A stretch of DNA of 60,047 nucleotides, taken from assembly GCA_019636815.1 (NCBI GenBank), contig JAHBWT010000013.1, positions 1-60,047 on the forward strand. Direction: 5' to 3'. Below the pieces are notes generated by a model that saw nothing but the letters and a program-made list of their open reading frames with translations, was not told the DNA's origin and did no database searches. This DNA comes from Nitrospira sp. (lineage in GTDB: Bacteria; Nitrospirota; Nitrospiria; Nitrospirales; Nitrospiraceae). Below, piece by piece: positions 1 through 8,844 of the stretch. Position 1 is the stretch's first letter; each line of letters starts with the position of its first letter. The position numbers and the translations under genes are program-made.

Positions 1-188
1 CTCCGTGAAAACCCACTCAGTTCTCCGCTTGAACTGCCGCCTGAAATATCTGGGAGCTTTTTCGAGCTCGCACTCCTCGATCCACTTTCATTGTCGGACT
101 GAACCCATTTCTTACCACACCCTTGGGTCGACAAGATAAGTGCTGCTACTGCGATCACTACTACGGATTTCGCCGTTGTTCGGTTCAT
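1..188 (-). CDS. Lipoprotein N-terminus, cut by window edge
   Basis: Reading the minus strand from an ATG at 188 gives 62 codons open to the left edge, so only the N-terminus is present. It begins with a basic n-region (MNRTTAK), a hydrophobic stretch (VVVIAVAALIL) and a lipobox-like STQGC with the predicted lipidated Cys at residue 24. A Ser/Gly/Lys-rich, low-complexity linker follows. A good ribosome site (GGAGG) lies 9 bases upstream of the ATG. The pattern fits an outer-membrane-anchored lipoprotein, and the Ser-rich linker is typical of Pal/OmpA-like lipoproteins, but the diagnostic C-terminal domain is outside the window, so the family is only a guess. The export and lipidation signal is seen directly. 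Confidence 0.75.
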   Translation of the reverse strand, partial: MNRTTAKSVVVIAVAALILSTQGCGKKWVQSDNESGSRSASSKKLPDISGGSSSGELSGFSR

Positions 189-516
189 GACCTTTCCCTC
201 CATCGTAGCATCCTGTCTGACTATTTACTGATCCTGAAGAGATCGCTTTGTGAGAGCTTTACTGGCTCCAACCATTCCAATTCCGAACAAATATATCACT
301 TACACTGAAAATAACTTTTACAGCAGGATGTTAACGCAGTAAGGGAAGGAGTCCTAATACTTTCGAAGAGTTTGCAGGATGACGGAGAGAGACTACGAGG
401 GAATCAAATTCGGATTTGTAACACGATCATCTGGAACAGTGCGGAGTATGCGTGAAGCACCAGGAGGCCATACGAATACACCACGAGGAGAAAGTGACTG
501 CCGCGCTTTCTTTCGC
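189..516. other. Intergenic, no gene recognised
   Basis: This 328-base stretch lies upstream of the left-edge lipoprotein and downstream of the 46-residue membrane protein. Short open frames exist on the plus strand, but they lack convincing ribosome sites and family resemblance. It presumably holds the lipoprotein promoter; no clear -35/-10 pair was identified. Confidence 0.4.
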
Positions 517-657
517 TTATCGATGTCCTTGCCTCTCAGCCCAACGAACTGGTCGCAGCACGGTCCCGAGACCGGCTAGTGCACAGATCAACACTAACAT
601 GGCTAGCGCGATTGCAAGGAAAAATGCGGCTCGTACGTCGTGCAAAACGGGGATCAT
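517..657 (-). CDS. Small single-span membrane protein, 46 aa
   Basis: A 46-codon frame starts with ATG at 657, preceded by a strong ribosome site (AGGAGG, 8 bases upstream at 666-671). It encodes a short N-terminus (MIPVLHDVR), one hydrophobic segment at about residues 10-33 (AAFFLAIALAMLVLICALAG) and a basic C-terminal tail (RPVRWAERQGHR). This is the layout of a small single-pass inner-membrane protein with a positively charged cytoplasmic tail. No family is recognised and no function is proposed. The strong ribosome site and clean membrane segment argue that it is real despite its length. Confidence 0.6.
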   Translation of the reverse strand: MIPVLHDVRAAFFLAIALAMLVLICALAGLGTVLRPVRWAERQGHR

Positions 658-684
658 GGGACCACCCTCCTCTTGCTCGATTGT

Positions 685-894
685 TTAACTGCGCCATCCG
701 CATTCACAGGCCCAACGGCTCACTGGATCGACTTCCTGAAGTGGTCGCCCACAACGTGGACATTGCCTGGTTCAAATAGATCGCATCCGCTGTTTATAGT
801 ATACACCTCCGAACGTTACATGCGTTTTGTATCGGCAAAACCACGACACGGATGACCTTTTTCCGGTTTGACTCGTAGCTCGATCGTTTTTCAT
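685..894 (-). pseudogene. Zinc-ribbon ORF interrupted by TGA
   Basis: One minus-strand frame runs from an ATG at 894 to a TAA at 685-687, broken only by a TGA at 772-774. The downstream part reads as a compact zinc ribbon with two Cys pairs (QCPRCGRPL and ACECGW). The upstream part is about 40 codons with no recognised motif. The frame ends 28 bases before the 46-residue membrane protein on the same strand, so the two may be co-transcribed. No good ribosome site or start codon precedes the Cys-rich half. It could be a decayed small zinc-ribbon gene, or one using an unnoticed start. Only the Cys pattern is firm. Confidence 0.3.
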
Positions 895-984
895 GACCAG
901 GATGCCCCGCTTTAGCGAGAGCTTAACCACGCCGACCTGAGCTAAGTTGCTGTAAGCCTTATGAGAAGTTCTCTCTCGGCCGTG

Positions 985-1061
<77 letters not shown>

Positions 1062-1071
1062 AGTGAAGTAC

Positions 1072-1100
1072 ATGAATCATGTTACAGGAAGCGTTGTCAA
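1072..1100 (-). promoter_or_regulatory. Promoter of tRNA-Arg
   Basis: On the minus strand a perfect -35 TTGACA (1095-1100) is followed after 17 bases by ATTCAT (1072-1077). The predicted start of transcription falls only a few bases before the mature tRNA 5' end at 1061. The -10 match is weak, but the perfect -35, its spacing and its position support the call. Confidence 0.55.
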
Positions 1101-1124
1101 GTTAGAGAAGCTCGTCTCGGGAGT

Positions 1125-1625
1125 CTACAGTCGGGCCAGAATTTCTTCGGCAACTTGCTTGAGAGATTTCTCTTCTGTTTCAATGACATGGTCAGCGGCA
1201 GACTGATACGTGGGTATGCGCTCACGCAGAACCTCTTGAATCTCATCGACGAACGACTTGCCGCCAGTCAGGGAAGGCCGCTGTGTGTCACCCCCAATAC
1301 GCTTGGCAATCGCCTCGACCGAGGCGGTCAGCCAAAATATCGGCCCTAGTTTCTTCAATACCACAACATTTTGAGGTCGTAAGATGATTCCCCCACCGGT
1401 ATCGACGACAAGTCCTTCCCTCCCATCCAACTTCTGACAGACCTGTGATTCGAGATCACGGAATCGCTCCCATCCATGTTGTTCAACAATTTCTGGAATA
1501 GTCTGTTCCGCGATCCTTACCACCTCTTCATCAGTGGATAGAAGCACGTGACCGAGACGAGTCGCCAGGATCTTCCCTACACTACTCTTTCCCGTCCCTC
1601 GATACCCAATAAGCACCACATTCAT
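1125..1625 (-). CDS. aroK: Shikimate kinase
   Basis: Cytoplasmic enzyme that phosphorylates shikimate at the 3-OH using ATP, the fifth step of chorismate synthesis. The 166-residue length is normal for the family. The N-terminus carries the Walker A loop GYRGTGKSS (residues 7-15). An acidic STDEE follows at about residue 30, corresponding to the substrate/Mg site, and GGG at about residues 77-79 matches the conserved shikimate-binding loop. The lid Arg is plausible in TQRPSL. The start ATG overlaps the aroE stop by 4 bases (ATGA), indicating translational coupling. Other chorismate-pathway genes (aroA, aroF, tyrA, pheA) lie about 20 kb away in the same window. Confidence 0.95.
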   Translation of the reverse strand: MNVVLIGYRGTGKSSVGKILATRLGHVLLSTDEEVVRIAEQTIPEIVEQHGWERFRDLESQVCQKLDGREGLVVDTGGGIILRPQNVVVLKKLGPIFWLTASVEAIAKRIGGDTQRPSLTGGKSFVDEIQEVLRERIPTYQSAADHVIETEEKSLKQVAEEILARL

Positions 1626-2476
1626 GGGAAATGAGATTCCAGTACCGTGCGCATGACGTCAACCGGAGCCCTCTGGCCGGTCCAGAGTTCGAACTGAGCG
1701 ACTGCTTGATGAAGAAACATCTCCAACCCGGCAATCGTTTTACACCCCGCGTGCTTGGCGTCCTTCAGCAATTTGGTTTCGAGCGGGTTATAGACAATAT
1801 CCATAACGGTGAGAGCGGGGTGTAGGAGCGCAGCAGGAACGCAGCTGGCATCGGCTTTCGGAGACATCCCGACAGGCGTGGAATGGATCAACACGCGCGC
1901 GTCAGGCAGGATCCTGCGAAGCGAAGATTCGTCAAGATAAAAATCCTCGACCGTCGACGTTGTCTGGGTACGAAGATCCTTCGCCAATGACGCCCGCTCA
2001 CGATCGTCGATTCCTAAGACTGTCAGCTTCGTTATAGACGATTCTGCCACTAGTGCACATGCGATTGCGCGCGCCGCCCCCCCAGATCCTATTAGGATAA
2101 CGCTCTGGCCTCTGAGTTCCACCTCCCCCTCTCGTAAGGCGCGCAGGGCACCGGTGGCGTCCGTGTTGTATCCCGTAAGCTTGCCTTTATCAGAGACAAT
2201 GGTGTTGATCGCACCGATTCGTTGGGCTGTTTCTTCCACATGATCAAGAAACGGCATCGCGGCCACCTTATGAGGAATCGTCACGCTCGCTCCACAAAAG
2301 TTCCCGAGCGCACGGAGTCCCTTCAGCGCATCACCGATTGCGTCCACCTGCCAAGCCAGATAGACAAAATTGAGCCCCAGTTTGCGAAACGCTGCATTGT
2401 GAATGGCGGGCGAAAGAGAGTGTCCGATTGGATTTCCAATCACCCCGCAAAATTTCGTCTGTGTGTCGATGTGCAT
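1622..2476 (-). CDS. aroE: Shikimate dehydrogenase (NADP+)
   Basis: Reduces 3-dehydroshikimate to shikimate, the step directly before aroK, with which it overlaps by 4 bases. The 284 residues carry the substrate-binding start GNPIGHSLSPAIHN (about residues 14-27), the catalytic-Lys segment TIPHK (about residues 65-69), the NTD motif (YNTDATG) and the Rossmann nucleotide loop GSGGAARA (about residues 130-137). The C-terminal substrate segment GLEMFLHQAVAQF is also intact. Length and motif order are normal, so an active enzyme is expected. Confidence 0.96.
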   Translation of the reverse strand: MHIDTQTKFCGVIGNPIGHSLSPAIHNAAFRKLGLNFVYLAWQVDAIGDALKGLRALGNFCGASVTIPHKVAAMPFLDHVEETAQRIGAINTIVSDKGKLTGYNTDATGALRALREGEVELRGQSVILIGSGGAARAIACALVAESSITKLTVLGIDDRERASLAKDLRTQTTSTVEDFYLDESSLRRILPDARVLIHSTPVGMSPKADASCVPAALLHPALTVMDIVYNPLETKLLKDAKHAGCKTIAGLEMFLHQAVAQFELWTGQRAPVDVMRTVLESHFP

Positions 2477-2513
2477 CGTTTTATGCAGGCAGCCCGATGG
2501 ATCGGATCAACGG

Positions 2514-3275
2514 TTAGCCTTTGTAGACGGTCATCCCCCCATCAATGGGAAACGTCGTCCCAGTAACCCAGGTTGATTCATCCGAAGCAAGATAAAGAAT
2601 CAGGTTCGCCACCTCCTCCGGCTTTCCCGGCCGGCGGATCGCATATTGAGAGAGAATGGACTGGAGCATGTCTGGATTTGCCATCAAGGAAGCAGCCATT
2701 GGCGTATCGATGAGGCCAGGATTCACCACATTACACCGAATCCCTTCCTGTGCATATTCGACTGCCACCGCACGGGTGAAGGCATCCAAGGCCCCCTTGG
2801 ATGCCGTATAGGCAGCCAAACCGGACAGGCCCACTAAACTTGCGATCGAGGAAACATTGATAATTGCCCCTCGCCCCTGCTTCAGCATCTGGGGAATCAC
2901 TGCTCGCGTCATGCGGAATACCCCGGTAATGTTGACGTCGACGACGTTCGCCCAGGTAGTATCATCGGTTTCGTGGAGCCGCTTTCCAAAAGCTCCAATC
3001 CCGGCATTATTGACAAGCACGTCGATTCGCCCAAAACTATCGAGCGTGCGACGGACAATACCCTGCACATGAGTTTCATCCGTCACGGAGCCGGCAACAC
3101 CTAGAACGGTTCCTTTGTGGAATCGGATAATATTTACAACGTGATCCAATTCCTGCTGCCGGCGACCGGTAATCACAACCGATGCGCCTTCCTCGGCAAA
3201 ACGCTTTGCGATCGCCTCACCGATCCCCGCATTTCCTCCGGTCACCACTGAGACCTTGCCCTCTAGTCGTTTCAT
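2514..3275 (-). CDS. SDR-family oxidoreductase
   Basis: A classical short-chain dehydrogenase/reductase of 253 residues. The cofactor loop TGGNAGIGEA is at residues 12-21, NNAG at about 88-91, catalytic Ser in INVSSIAS at about 140, and the YxxxK pair in AAYTASKGAL at about 155-159. The Arg-rich VVITGRRQQEL after beta-2 favours NADP(H). The substrate cannot be read from sequence. FabG-like acyl reduction is possible, but no fatty-acid genes are adjacent and the family is very broad. Its start overlaps the stop of the upstream tRNA methyltransferase by 4 bases (ATGA), and aroE follows after 37 bases, so the genes probably share a transcript. Confidence 0.9.
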   Translation of the reverse strand: MKRLEGKVSVVTGGNAGIGEAIAKRFAEEGASVVITGRRQQELDHVVNIIRFHKGTVLGVAGSVTDETHVQGIVRRTLDSFGRIDVLVNNAGIGAFGKRLHETDDTTWANVVDVNITGVFRMTRAVIPQMLKQGRGAIINVSSIASLVGLSGLAAYTASKGALDAFTRAVAVEYAQEGIRCNVVNPGLIDTPMAASLMANPDMLQSILSQYAIRRPGKPEEVANLILYLASDESTWVTGTTFPIDGGMTVYKG

Positions 3276-4153
3276 GAGTGTCGTCTCTCTCCTGTTTCAC
3301 CAGTCCTGGCCTGGTCTCCATCGGCAAGGTCCCCGGACTCAGGCATTGGTCCAAGAACCCCTGGTTCCACCTTGCGAGCGACCGTGATGAAACCAGAATG
3401 CGCCACCATACGATGATCAGGTCGCACGCTACGGCCCTGCACCGACCACGTTCGCAATAAGGTCTCAAAAGTCTCGATCATTCCAAACACCGTCGCTCGC
3501 TCGAGCGCCTCCACTGTGCGCATGACTTGAGGTACCGTGGGCACAAAACTCAAGTAGATACCGCCGGAACGAAGCGCCACAGCCGCATGCGGAACAACCT
3601 GCCAGGGCTCGGGGAGATCAAGTACCACACGGTCAAAGGGGACCCTGTCGTCGAGAAGATCAATGCCCTCATAGGCGTTTTTTCTGAACGACATCAAGTT
3701 AGCTGGATTGATGTACCGTGAGATATTTGCTGTTGCCGTGAGCGCAAAGTCATCCCTGATTTCATAGGTCACCACCAAGCCGGCTGGACCCACTGCGCGC
3801 AAAAGCGCCATGGTCAACGCACCTGAGCCAGTACCTGCCTCGAACACCCGCGCTCCTGGATAAACATCGGCCCACATCGGTATGATCGCGAGATCTTTGG
3901 GATAGAGAACCTGCGCCCCACGAGGCATTTTGAGCACGTAGTCTCCAAATGTCGGCCGAAGCGCCACCATCTTCTTTCCGCCGGAAAGCATTACGATGGT
4001 TCCATCAGGACGCCCGATAATGAGATCGTGTGCAATCTTTTGGCCACTGAACTGATAGGTTTCTCCCGCTTTGAGCGTAAGGGCATATTGTCGCCGCTTG
4101 TGATCAACGAGATGAATCCGCTCGCCGCTGGATAATCTGGACATGGCCGGCAT
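3272..4153 (-). CDS. trmI: TrmI-like tRNA (adenine-N1-)-methyltransferase
   Basis: Resembles the TrmI/Gcd14 family, which uses S-adenosylmethionine to make m1A58 in the T loop of tRNAs. An N-terminal beta-barrel-like part (residues ~1-70, with GETYQFSG and KKMVALRPTFGDYVLKM) is followed by a class I methyltransferase fold with the SAM loop EAGTGSGALTMALL and the substrate-side motif VVLDLPEPW (the DxPxPW signature of the family). An upstream frame extends to 4210, but the ATG at 4153 or 4144 gives the usual family length. The C-terminal tail is rich in charged residues. It is probably first in the operon with the SDR, aroE and aroK. Confidence 0.85.
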   Translation of the reverse strand: MPAMSRLSSGERIHLVDHKRRQYALTLKAGETYQFSGQKIAHDLIIGRPDGTIVMLSGGKKMVALRPTFGDYVLKMPRGAQVLYPKDLAIIPMWADVYPGARVFEAGTGSGALTMALLRAVGPAGLVVTYEIRDDFALTATANISRYINPANLMSFRKNAYEGIDLLDDRVPFDRVVLDLPEPWQVVPHAAVALRSGGIYLSFVPTVPQVMRTVEALERATVFGMIETFETLLRTWSVQGRSVRPDHRMVAHSGFITVARKVEPGVLGPMPESGDLADGDQARTGETGERRHS

Positions 4154-4195
4154 TCTAGGAGGTTCGTTCCTTGGTTTGCAACCAAGCGCCATTCC

Positions 4196-4224
4196 TTGAC
4201 AGGGCAGCACGTGGGCCGTAAGAT
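4196..4224 (+). promoter_or_regulatory. Sigma-70 promoter for nfeD operon
   Basis: A perfect -35 TTGACA (4196-4201), a 17-base spacer and a -10 TAAGAT (4219-4224). Transcription would start near 4231, about 20 bases before the nfeD ATG. It sits in the 96-base gap between the divergent trmI and nfeD genes. It is among the best promoter matches in the window. Confidence 0.7.
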
Positions 4225-4249
4225 CCTTTCACCATTGATATTTTTCACA

Positions 4250-5584
4250 ATGACTGATGATGCTCAAGAAACGAGAACCTCGTTAGTCCCTGTCCTCTCT
4301 AAGGCGGTCGTAGGACTGGCCTTGGCGGCTTGCCCAACGTTCCTTAGCTGCACTGCTGACGCAAAAGAGATTGTCATCGCGAGCTACGAAGGGGTCATTA
4401 ACCCCGTCGCGGCGGAATACCTGCATGATGCACTCGATTTCGCGCACTCTTCCGGGGCCGAAGCTTTGATCTTGAAGCTCGACACTCCCGGAGGATTGGA
4501 TACTTCCATGCGGCTGATGATCAAGGATATTACAGGTTCACCTCTTCCGGTGATCGTGTTCGTCTCGCCCTCGGGAGGGCGAGCTGCTTCAGCAGGCGTT
4601 TTTATCACCATGGCGGCTCATATCGCCGCCATGGCACCGGGCACCAACATTGGAGCAGCGCATCCAGTGGCGATGGGCGGCGGCGAGATGGACAACACGA
4701 TGAAAGAGAAGGTAGAAAACGACTCGGTTGCTTACATCAAGAGCATCGCGGAACAGCGTGGCCGAAATGTGGCATGGGCCGAAGATGCGGTCCGCAAGAG
4801 CGTGTCTGTGACAGAGCAGGAAGCCTTGAAACTCAATATCATCGATCTGGTCGCCGAAGACATTCTCATCCTGCTGAAACATTTGCAGGGGAGAAGGATT
4901 GTTCTCCCTCATGGACCAGTCACGTTATCAAGCGAACCCCCTACGCTCAGAGAGTTTCCGATGGGTACGCGTCTAGAGTTGCTCAAAACTCTGAGTGATC
5001 CAAACATCGCCTATCTGCTGATGTCCATTGGGACGATCGGGATCATGGCCGAGCTCTACAGCCCCGGAGCGATCCTACCCGGCATCATCGGAGCAATCAG
5101 CTTGATCCTGGCGTTCTATTCCCTTCAATCTCTCCCCGTGAACTATGCCGGTGCACTCCTTGTGATACTCGGCGTCGTGTTCCTTCTGCTCGAAATCTCC
5201 GTCACGAGCTATGGCTTACTCGCATTGGGAGGCTTAACCGCCATGACGCTAGGCGGTCTGTTCCTTATCAAGAGCGACGCACCGTTTCTGCAAGTGTCTC
5301 TTTCGTTCTTGTTGCCCACCGTCATGGCGGTCGGAGCCCTGGCCGGGGTCGCAGCCTGGTTGGCCGTCACGGGGGCTCGCGGGAAACCAATCACCGGAGC
5401 CGAGGGAATGATCGGATCGATCGGGATCGCGAAGACAGATCTCAACCCACGCGGTCAGATTACCATACAGGGGGAGATCTGGGAGGCGGTCAGCCACACT
5501 CCCATTCGTCAAGGCGAGGCCGCAGAGGTGATGTCAATCGAGGGGCTGACGCTGAATGTGGCCCCCGCTCACAAATCAAATTGA
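4250..5584 (+). CDS. nfeD: NfeD membrane-bound ClpP-class serine protease
   Basis: Long-form NfeD protein (about 444 aa from the ATG at 4250), a membrane protease that partners stomatin-like proteins in membrane quality control. An N-terminal signal/anchor (ending near [10 protein letters not shown]) precedes a ClpP/SppA-like protease domain. It has [14 protein letters not shown] near residue 80 and the nucleophile region [12 protein letters not shown] run of four to five hydrophobic segments follows (about residues 255-385). The last ~60 residues form the NfeD OB-fold domain ([11 protein letters not shown]...GEIWEAVS). The upstream in-frame start at 4196 overlaps the promoter, so 4250 is preferred. 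Slipin follows after 19 bases, the canonical nfeD-slipin pair. Confidence 0.93.
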   Translation: MTDDAQETRTSLVPVLSKAVVGLALAACPTFLSCTADAKEIVIASYEGVINPVAAEYLHDALDFAHSSGAEALILKLDTPGGLDTSMRLMIKDITGSPLPVIVFVSPSGGRAASAGVFITMAAHIAAMAPGTNIGAAHPVAMGGGEMDNTMKEKVENDSVAYIKSIAEQRGRNVAWAEDAVRKSVSVTEQEALKLNIIDLVAEDILILLKHLQGRRIVLPHGPVTLSSEPPTLREFPMGTRLELLKTLSDPNIAYLLMSIGTIGIMAELYSPGAILPGIIGAISLILAFYSLQSLPVNYAGALLVILGVVFLLLEISVTSYGLLALGGLTAMTLGGLFLIKSDAPFLQVSLSFLLPTVMAVGALAGVAAWLAVTGARGKPITGAEGMIGSIGIAKTDLNPRGQITIQGEIWEAVSHTPIRQGEAAEVMSIEGLTLNVAPAHKSN

Positions 5585-5603
5585 CCGAAGAGAAGGAGCC
5601 ATC

Positions 5604-6350
5604 ATGTCACTCCTGATGCCAGTCATCCTATTGGGTCTGCTGCTATATGCTAGCTTCAAACGCGTGATGGAATACGAACGTCTCGTGGTATTCGTCCTCG
5701 GTAAGTTTCACACGGTGAAAGGACCTGGAATTAGATTGGTGATCCCTGTCCTTCAGCAGATGGTCCGCGTGAATCTCCAAATCGTTACGATGGAAGTCCC
5801 ATCGCAAGATGTCATCACACGGGACAACATTTCTGTCAAGGTGAACGCTGTCATCTTCCTCAGAGTGGTTGATCCCCAGCGAGCCGTGCTTGCCGTACAA
5901 GATTATCTGTATTCCACCTCACAGGTCGCTCAGACAACTCTTCGCAGTGTCCTGGGCCAAAGCCAACTCGACGACTTGTTGGCGAAACGCGATGATATCA
6001 ACGCGGAGCTGCAGCGAATCATCGACCAGCAGACCGAGCCCTGGGGGGTCAAGGTCGCTGCCGTCGAGGTAAAAAATGTGGATATCCCTCAAGACATGCA
6101 ACGAGCGATCGCTCGGCAAGCTGAGGCTGAGCGAGAACGGCGGGCAAAAATCATTCATGCCGAGGGTGAATTTCAGGCAGCGCAGAAACTTGCTGAAGCC
6201 GCAAACGTCATCAGTCAAAATCCTGCAGCCCTTCAATTGCGATATCTTCAAACACTTGTCGAGATTGCAGGAGACAAGAATTCGACCACGATCTTCCCCA
6301 TCCCGGTCGATACACTCGCACCTTTCATGAAGGGGTTGCTTTCGAAATAG
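5604..6350 (+). CDS. Slipin (stomatin/SPFH-domain membrane protein)
   Basis: A 248-residue SPFH-family protein starting at 5604 behind a good ribosome site (AGAAGGAG). One N-terminal hydrophobic segment (residues 2-16) anchors it. The SPFH core follows ([39 protein letters not shown]), then an alanine/glutamate-rich coiled helix ([19 protein letters not shown]), the oligomerisation segment. Slipins form ring-like membrane assemblies and are clipped near the C-terminus by their NfeD partner. Adjacency to nfeD in one operon supports the pairing here. Confidence 0.93.
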   Translation: MSLLMPVILLGLLLYASFKRVMEYERLVVFVLGKFHTVKGPGIRLVIPVLQQMVRVNLQIVTMEVPSQDVITRDNISVKVNAVIFLRVVDPQRAVLAVQDYLYSTSQVAQTTLRSVLGQSQLDDLLAKRDDINAELQRIIDQQTEPWGVKVAAVEVKNVDIPQDMQRAIARQAEAERERRAKIIHAEGEFQAAQKLAEAANVISQNPAALQLRYLQTLVEIAGDKNSTTIFPIPVDTLAPFMKGLLSK

Positions 6351-6616
6351 TGCGACATTTCCAAGAATAGCTGGCGCCAATCCCACATAGGTGCCGCATA
6401 AGTGCGACAGTTTTCCCTAGAGTTCCTCATTAGCCTCGTCTAATCTTCCTGATTTTTCGAGACGATTCCTCGCATCGTTTCTCATCTTCAGTCCAGCATC
6501 CGTTTTGCTTCGTAAAATCATCACATAATGGTTGTACTGAGTCGAATCCTCTCAGTCGAAATAGGCTCTTAATTAAGTAGAAAGAGATGTTTAACCAAAA
6601 TACAAAGGGTGACACG

Positions 6617-7876
6617 ATGAAAGAAGAACTTCGGGTCGCTGAAGAAGAAATAGACATAGAGAAAACGTATGTCCCCGATGTCGATGCCGATGACGCCAAG
6701 GCAAGCGGTATGCTCGGCATTATCGGGCGTGCGGAGGCGGAAGAGTCGATTGCGGACGAGAAGAACCCGGTTGTCATGCGGGCCGGCCAAGGAACAAGCC
6801 CGTTCCTTCTGGAGTCTCTGTATTTTCGTTCGTTTGGTGAGCGAGGGCTCTTGACTCGAGAAGAAGAAACGGCCATCGCCAAGCGTGTCGACCACGGGAC
6901 ACGCCGTATCCGCGCTGCATTGCGTCAAGCCGTCCGGGCTATTCTGCAGTCCAAACAGACGTCAGCGCTTGCAGAAACCGTGAAGGCTCTTCAAATGGTC
7001 AGGCGTTTGAGCGGACTTTCAGCTATTGCCTTAGACAATGCGGAGAACTTACTGGTGGAGGTTGTGGGATCATCAGAACCGGACGCGAAACTTCGAACCA
7101 GCACAGCTAAGCAACTGAAGGCGGTACTGCATGAAATTCGGTCTGCCAGAATCGTGCTGGAACAAGGCAAAGACGAACTCGTACGATGCAACCTGCGCTT
7201 GGTGGTAGATGTCGCGAAACACTACACAGGAAGAGGATTGACCCTGTTGGATCTCGTGCAGGAAGGCAATATCGGACTCATGAAAGCTGCCGAGCGATAT
7301 CAGTATCGGAAAGGATTCAAATTCAGCACCTATGCAACGTGGTGGATACGACAAGGCATCACGCGGGCGCTTGCAGATCAAGCAAGAACGATTCGCATTC
7401 CGGTCCATCAAACCGAGGCCTCGCATCGAATCCTCCGTGTGATGCGGAAACTGGGACAACAGTTTGGACGACCGGCCCGGCTAGACGAAGTCGCTCATGT
7501 GTTGCGCATGAGGCCGGAACGGCTCCGCGAAACCGTACAAGCGTTCCAAGAACCGGTCGCATTAGAGACCCCGATCGGTGATGGAGATACCCAGTTCGGA
7601 GATATGATCCCGGACCAACAGGCGGTATCACCCGACGCCCATGTACACCGAGGTGAACTGACTCAGCAGCTGGACCGAATCCTGGGCACTCTGACACCGC
7701 GAGAGCAACTGGTTATCAGGCTCCGATTTGGAATCGGCTACGATGAAGCTAACACACTTGAGCAAGTTGGCCAAAGCCTGTCCGTCACACGCGAGCGTAT
7801 CCGTCAGATTGAAGCGAAGGCGCTCAAAAAACTCAAGACCCCTGCAATCAAGGAACTTTTCGCCGCTATCAAATAA
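6617..7876 (+). CDS. RNA polymerase sigma-70 family factor
   Basis: A group 1/2-like sigma factor of about 419 residues. Region 1.2 (LYFRSFGERGLLTREEETAIAKRV) opens the conserved part, and a longer-than-usual spacer with helices follows. Region 2 is complete (NLRLVVDVAKHYTGRGL, LDLVQEGNIGLMKA, RYQYRKGFKFSTYATWWIRQ). Region 3 includes RTIRIPVHQTE. Region 4.2 has the helix-turn-helix ending VTRERIRQIEAKALKKLK. Group 1 region 1.1 is not evident, so a group 2 (RpoS/SigB-like) alternative factor is a fair inference. An earlier in-frame ATG at 6587 is possible; 6617 has the better-spaced AAGGGTG. The first ~50 residues are strongly acidic. Confidence 0.9.
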   Translation: MKEELRVAEEEIDIEKTYVPDVDADDAKASGMLGIIGRAEAEESIADEKNPVVMRAGQGTSPFLLESLYFRSFGERGLLTREEETAIAKRVDHGTRRIRAALRQAVRAILQSKQTSALAETVKALQMVRRLSGLSAIALDNAENLLVEVVGSSEPDAKLRTSTAKQLKAVLHEIRSARIVLEQGKDELVRCNLRLVVDVAKHYTGRGLTLLDLVQEGNIGLMKAAERYQYRKGFKFSTYATWWIRQGITRALADQARTIRIPVHQTEASHRILRVMRKLGQQFGRPARLDEVAHVLRMRPERLRETVQAFQEPVALETPIGDGDTQFGDMIPDQQAVSPDAHVHRGELTQQLDRILGTLTPREQLVIRLRFGIGYDEANTLEQVGQSLSVTRERIRQIEAKALKKLKTPAIKELFAAIK

Positions 7877-7896
7877 GAGCCTACCCTCTATCCAAA

Positions 7897-7925
7897 GTCC
7901 GAGGGAGGCTTCCTCGCCCTCGGAC
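7897..7925 (+). terminator. Hairpin after sigma factor gene
   Basis: A perfect 9-bp stem (GTCCGAGGG / CCCTCGGAC) with an 11-base loop lies 21 bases after the sigma-factor stop. No clean T tract follows (only CTCTTTC further on). It could end transcription or protect the 3' end. Confidence 0.45.
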
Positions 7926-8043
7926 CTCGACCTTCCTCTTTCGAGTGAGTTGTGTAACAATAACATCCCCGTGCGGAGCCCATGGTTCCTTTTCGCATCC
8001 GCGATCAATTACGGTGGGCGTTTCCCAGCGGTTCGCATCTTTC

Positions 8044-8844
8044 ATGGAACAACCTGTCACTATGTGCGACCTCTTCAGTCCTAATAGCACTACACTCCCA
8101 TCCTTTAGCTCTCATCGCTATCACGATGTTTTCGTTTATATATTTTCCGACCCTGTGCCCTACCCCACAGCGTGGGACCTGCAGTCGCACCTACACAACG
8201 AACGATTCTTCGATCGCCGGCCGGACACTCTGTTGATTCTTGAGCATCCGCCTGTCTATACGCTAGGACGCAGGACACGCCTATCAGACTGGGGTGGGAA
8301 TAAAGCAGCTTTGTGTGAGAACGGAGCGGAAGTCCTCCATGTGAACCGTGGTGGGTCTGTAACCTTTCATGGCCCGGGACAGGTCGTGCTTTACCCAATC
8401 CTGAAACTTAATCGGTATGCCACAGGTGCCAGGCAGTTCGTGTGGTTACTTGAGGAGATCCTCATTCGCGTGCTTGAGTGCTGGAATATTACAGGCGTTC
8501 GTACCGTTGGCAAGCCTGGTGTGTGGGTCATGCAGCCGTCCCCGAAGAAGATCGGTTTCGTTGGCGTACGAATCCAACAAGGAGTCACGCTCCATGGGGT
8601 GTCCCTGAACGTAGATCTTGACTTGGCTCCGTTCCGTCATATTCATCCATGTGGATTCCCCGGTTGTTCTGTGACATCCATGGCGGATGTTTCTCAAGAG
8701 GCTGTCTCTGTCGAAACAATTAAGCAGCAACTTGCTCAAACCTTCGCGACGGTATTTTCTTCAAGCTCCCTCCGCCGGTCAGACACGCAAGGACAGGAAT
8801 ACGCTCAAGCCGATCGAGAAGGATCTCTATGCAGGAACTTTTGA
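8044..8844 (+). CDS. lipB: Octanoyl-[acyl-carrier-protein]:protein transferase
   Basis: Transfers octanoate from acyl carrier protein to the lipoyl domains of 2-oxoacid dehydrogenases and GcvH, the first step of protein lipoylation. The family core is complete: AWDLQ near the start, LLILEHPPVYTLGRR, the substrate loop RGGSVTFHGPGQVVLYPIL, the catalytic Lys in PKKIGFVGVRI and the catalytic Cys in HPCGFPGC. The length is about 266 aa from the ATG at 8044; the ATG at 8062 is equally plausible. The longer frame from 7945 lacks family similarity. Its end overlaps gdhA by 16 bases, so the two are probably co-transcribed. Confidence 0.93.
   Translation: MEQPVTMCDLFSPNSTTLPSFSSHRYHDVFVYIFSDPVPYPTAWDLQSHLHNERFFDRRPDTLLILEHPPVYTLGRRTRLSDWGGNKAALCENGAEVLHVNRGGSVTFHGPGQVVLYPILKLNRYATGARQFVWLLEEILIRVLECWNITGVRTVGKPGVWVMQPSPKKIGFVGVRIQQGVTLHGVSLNVDLDLAPFRHIHPCGFPGCSVTSMADVSQEAVSVETIKQQLAQTFATVFSSSSLRRSDTQGQEYAQADREGSLCRNF

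Noticed and set aside
123..308. Plus-strand frame of 61 codons at the left edge
   Set aside because: It lies opposite a minus-strand frame with a good ribosome site, signal peptide and lipobox, which is clearly the real gene.
772..774. TGA in the zinc-ribbon frame read as selenocysteine
   Set aside because: No SECIS-like hairpin was seen just downstream, the residue is not in a redox motif, and the frame itself is doubtful.
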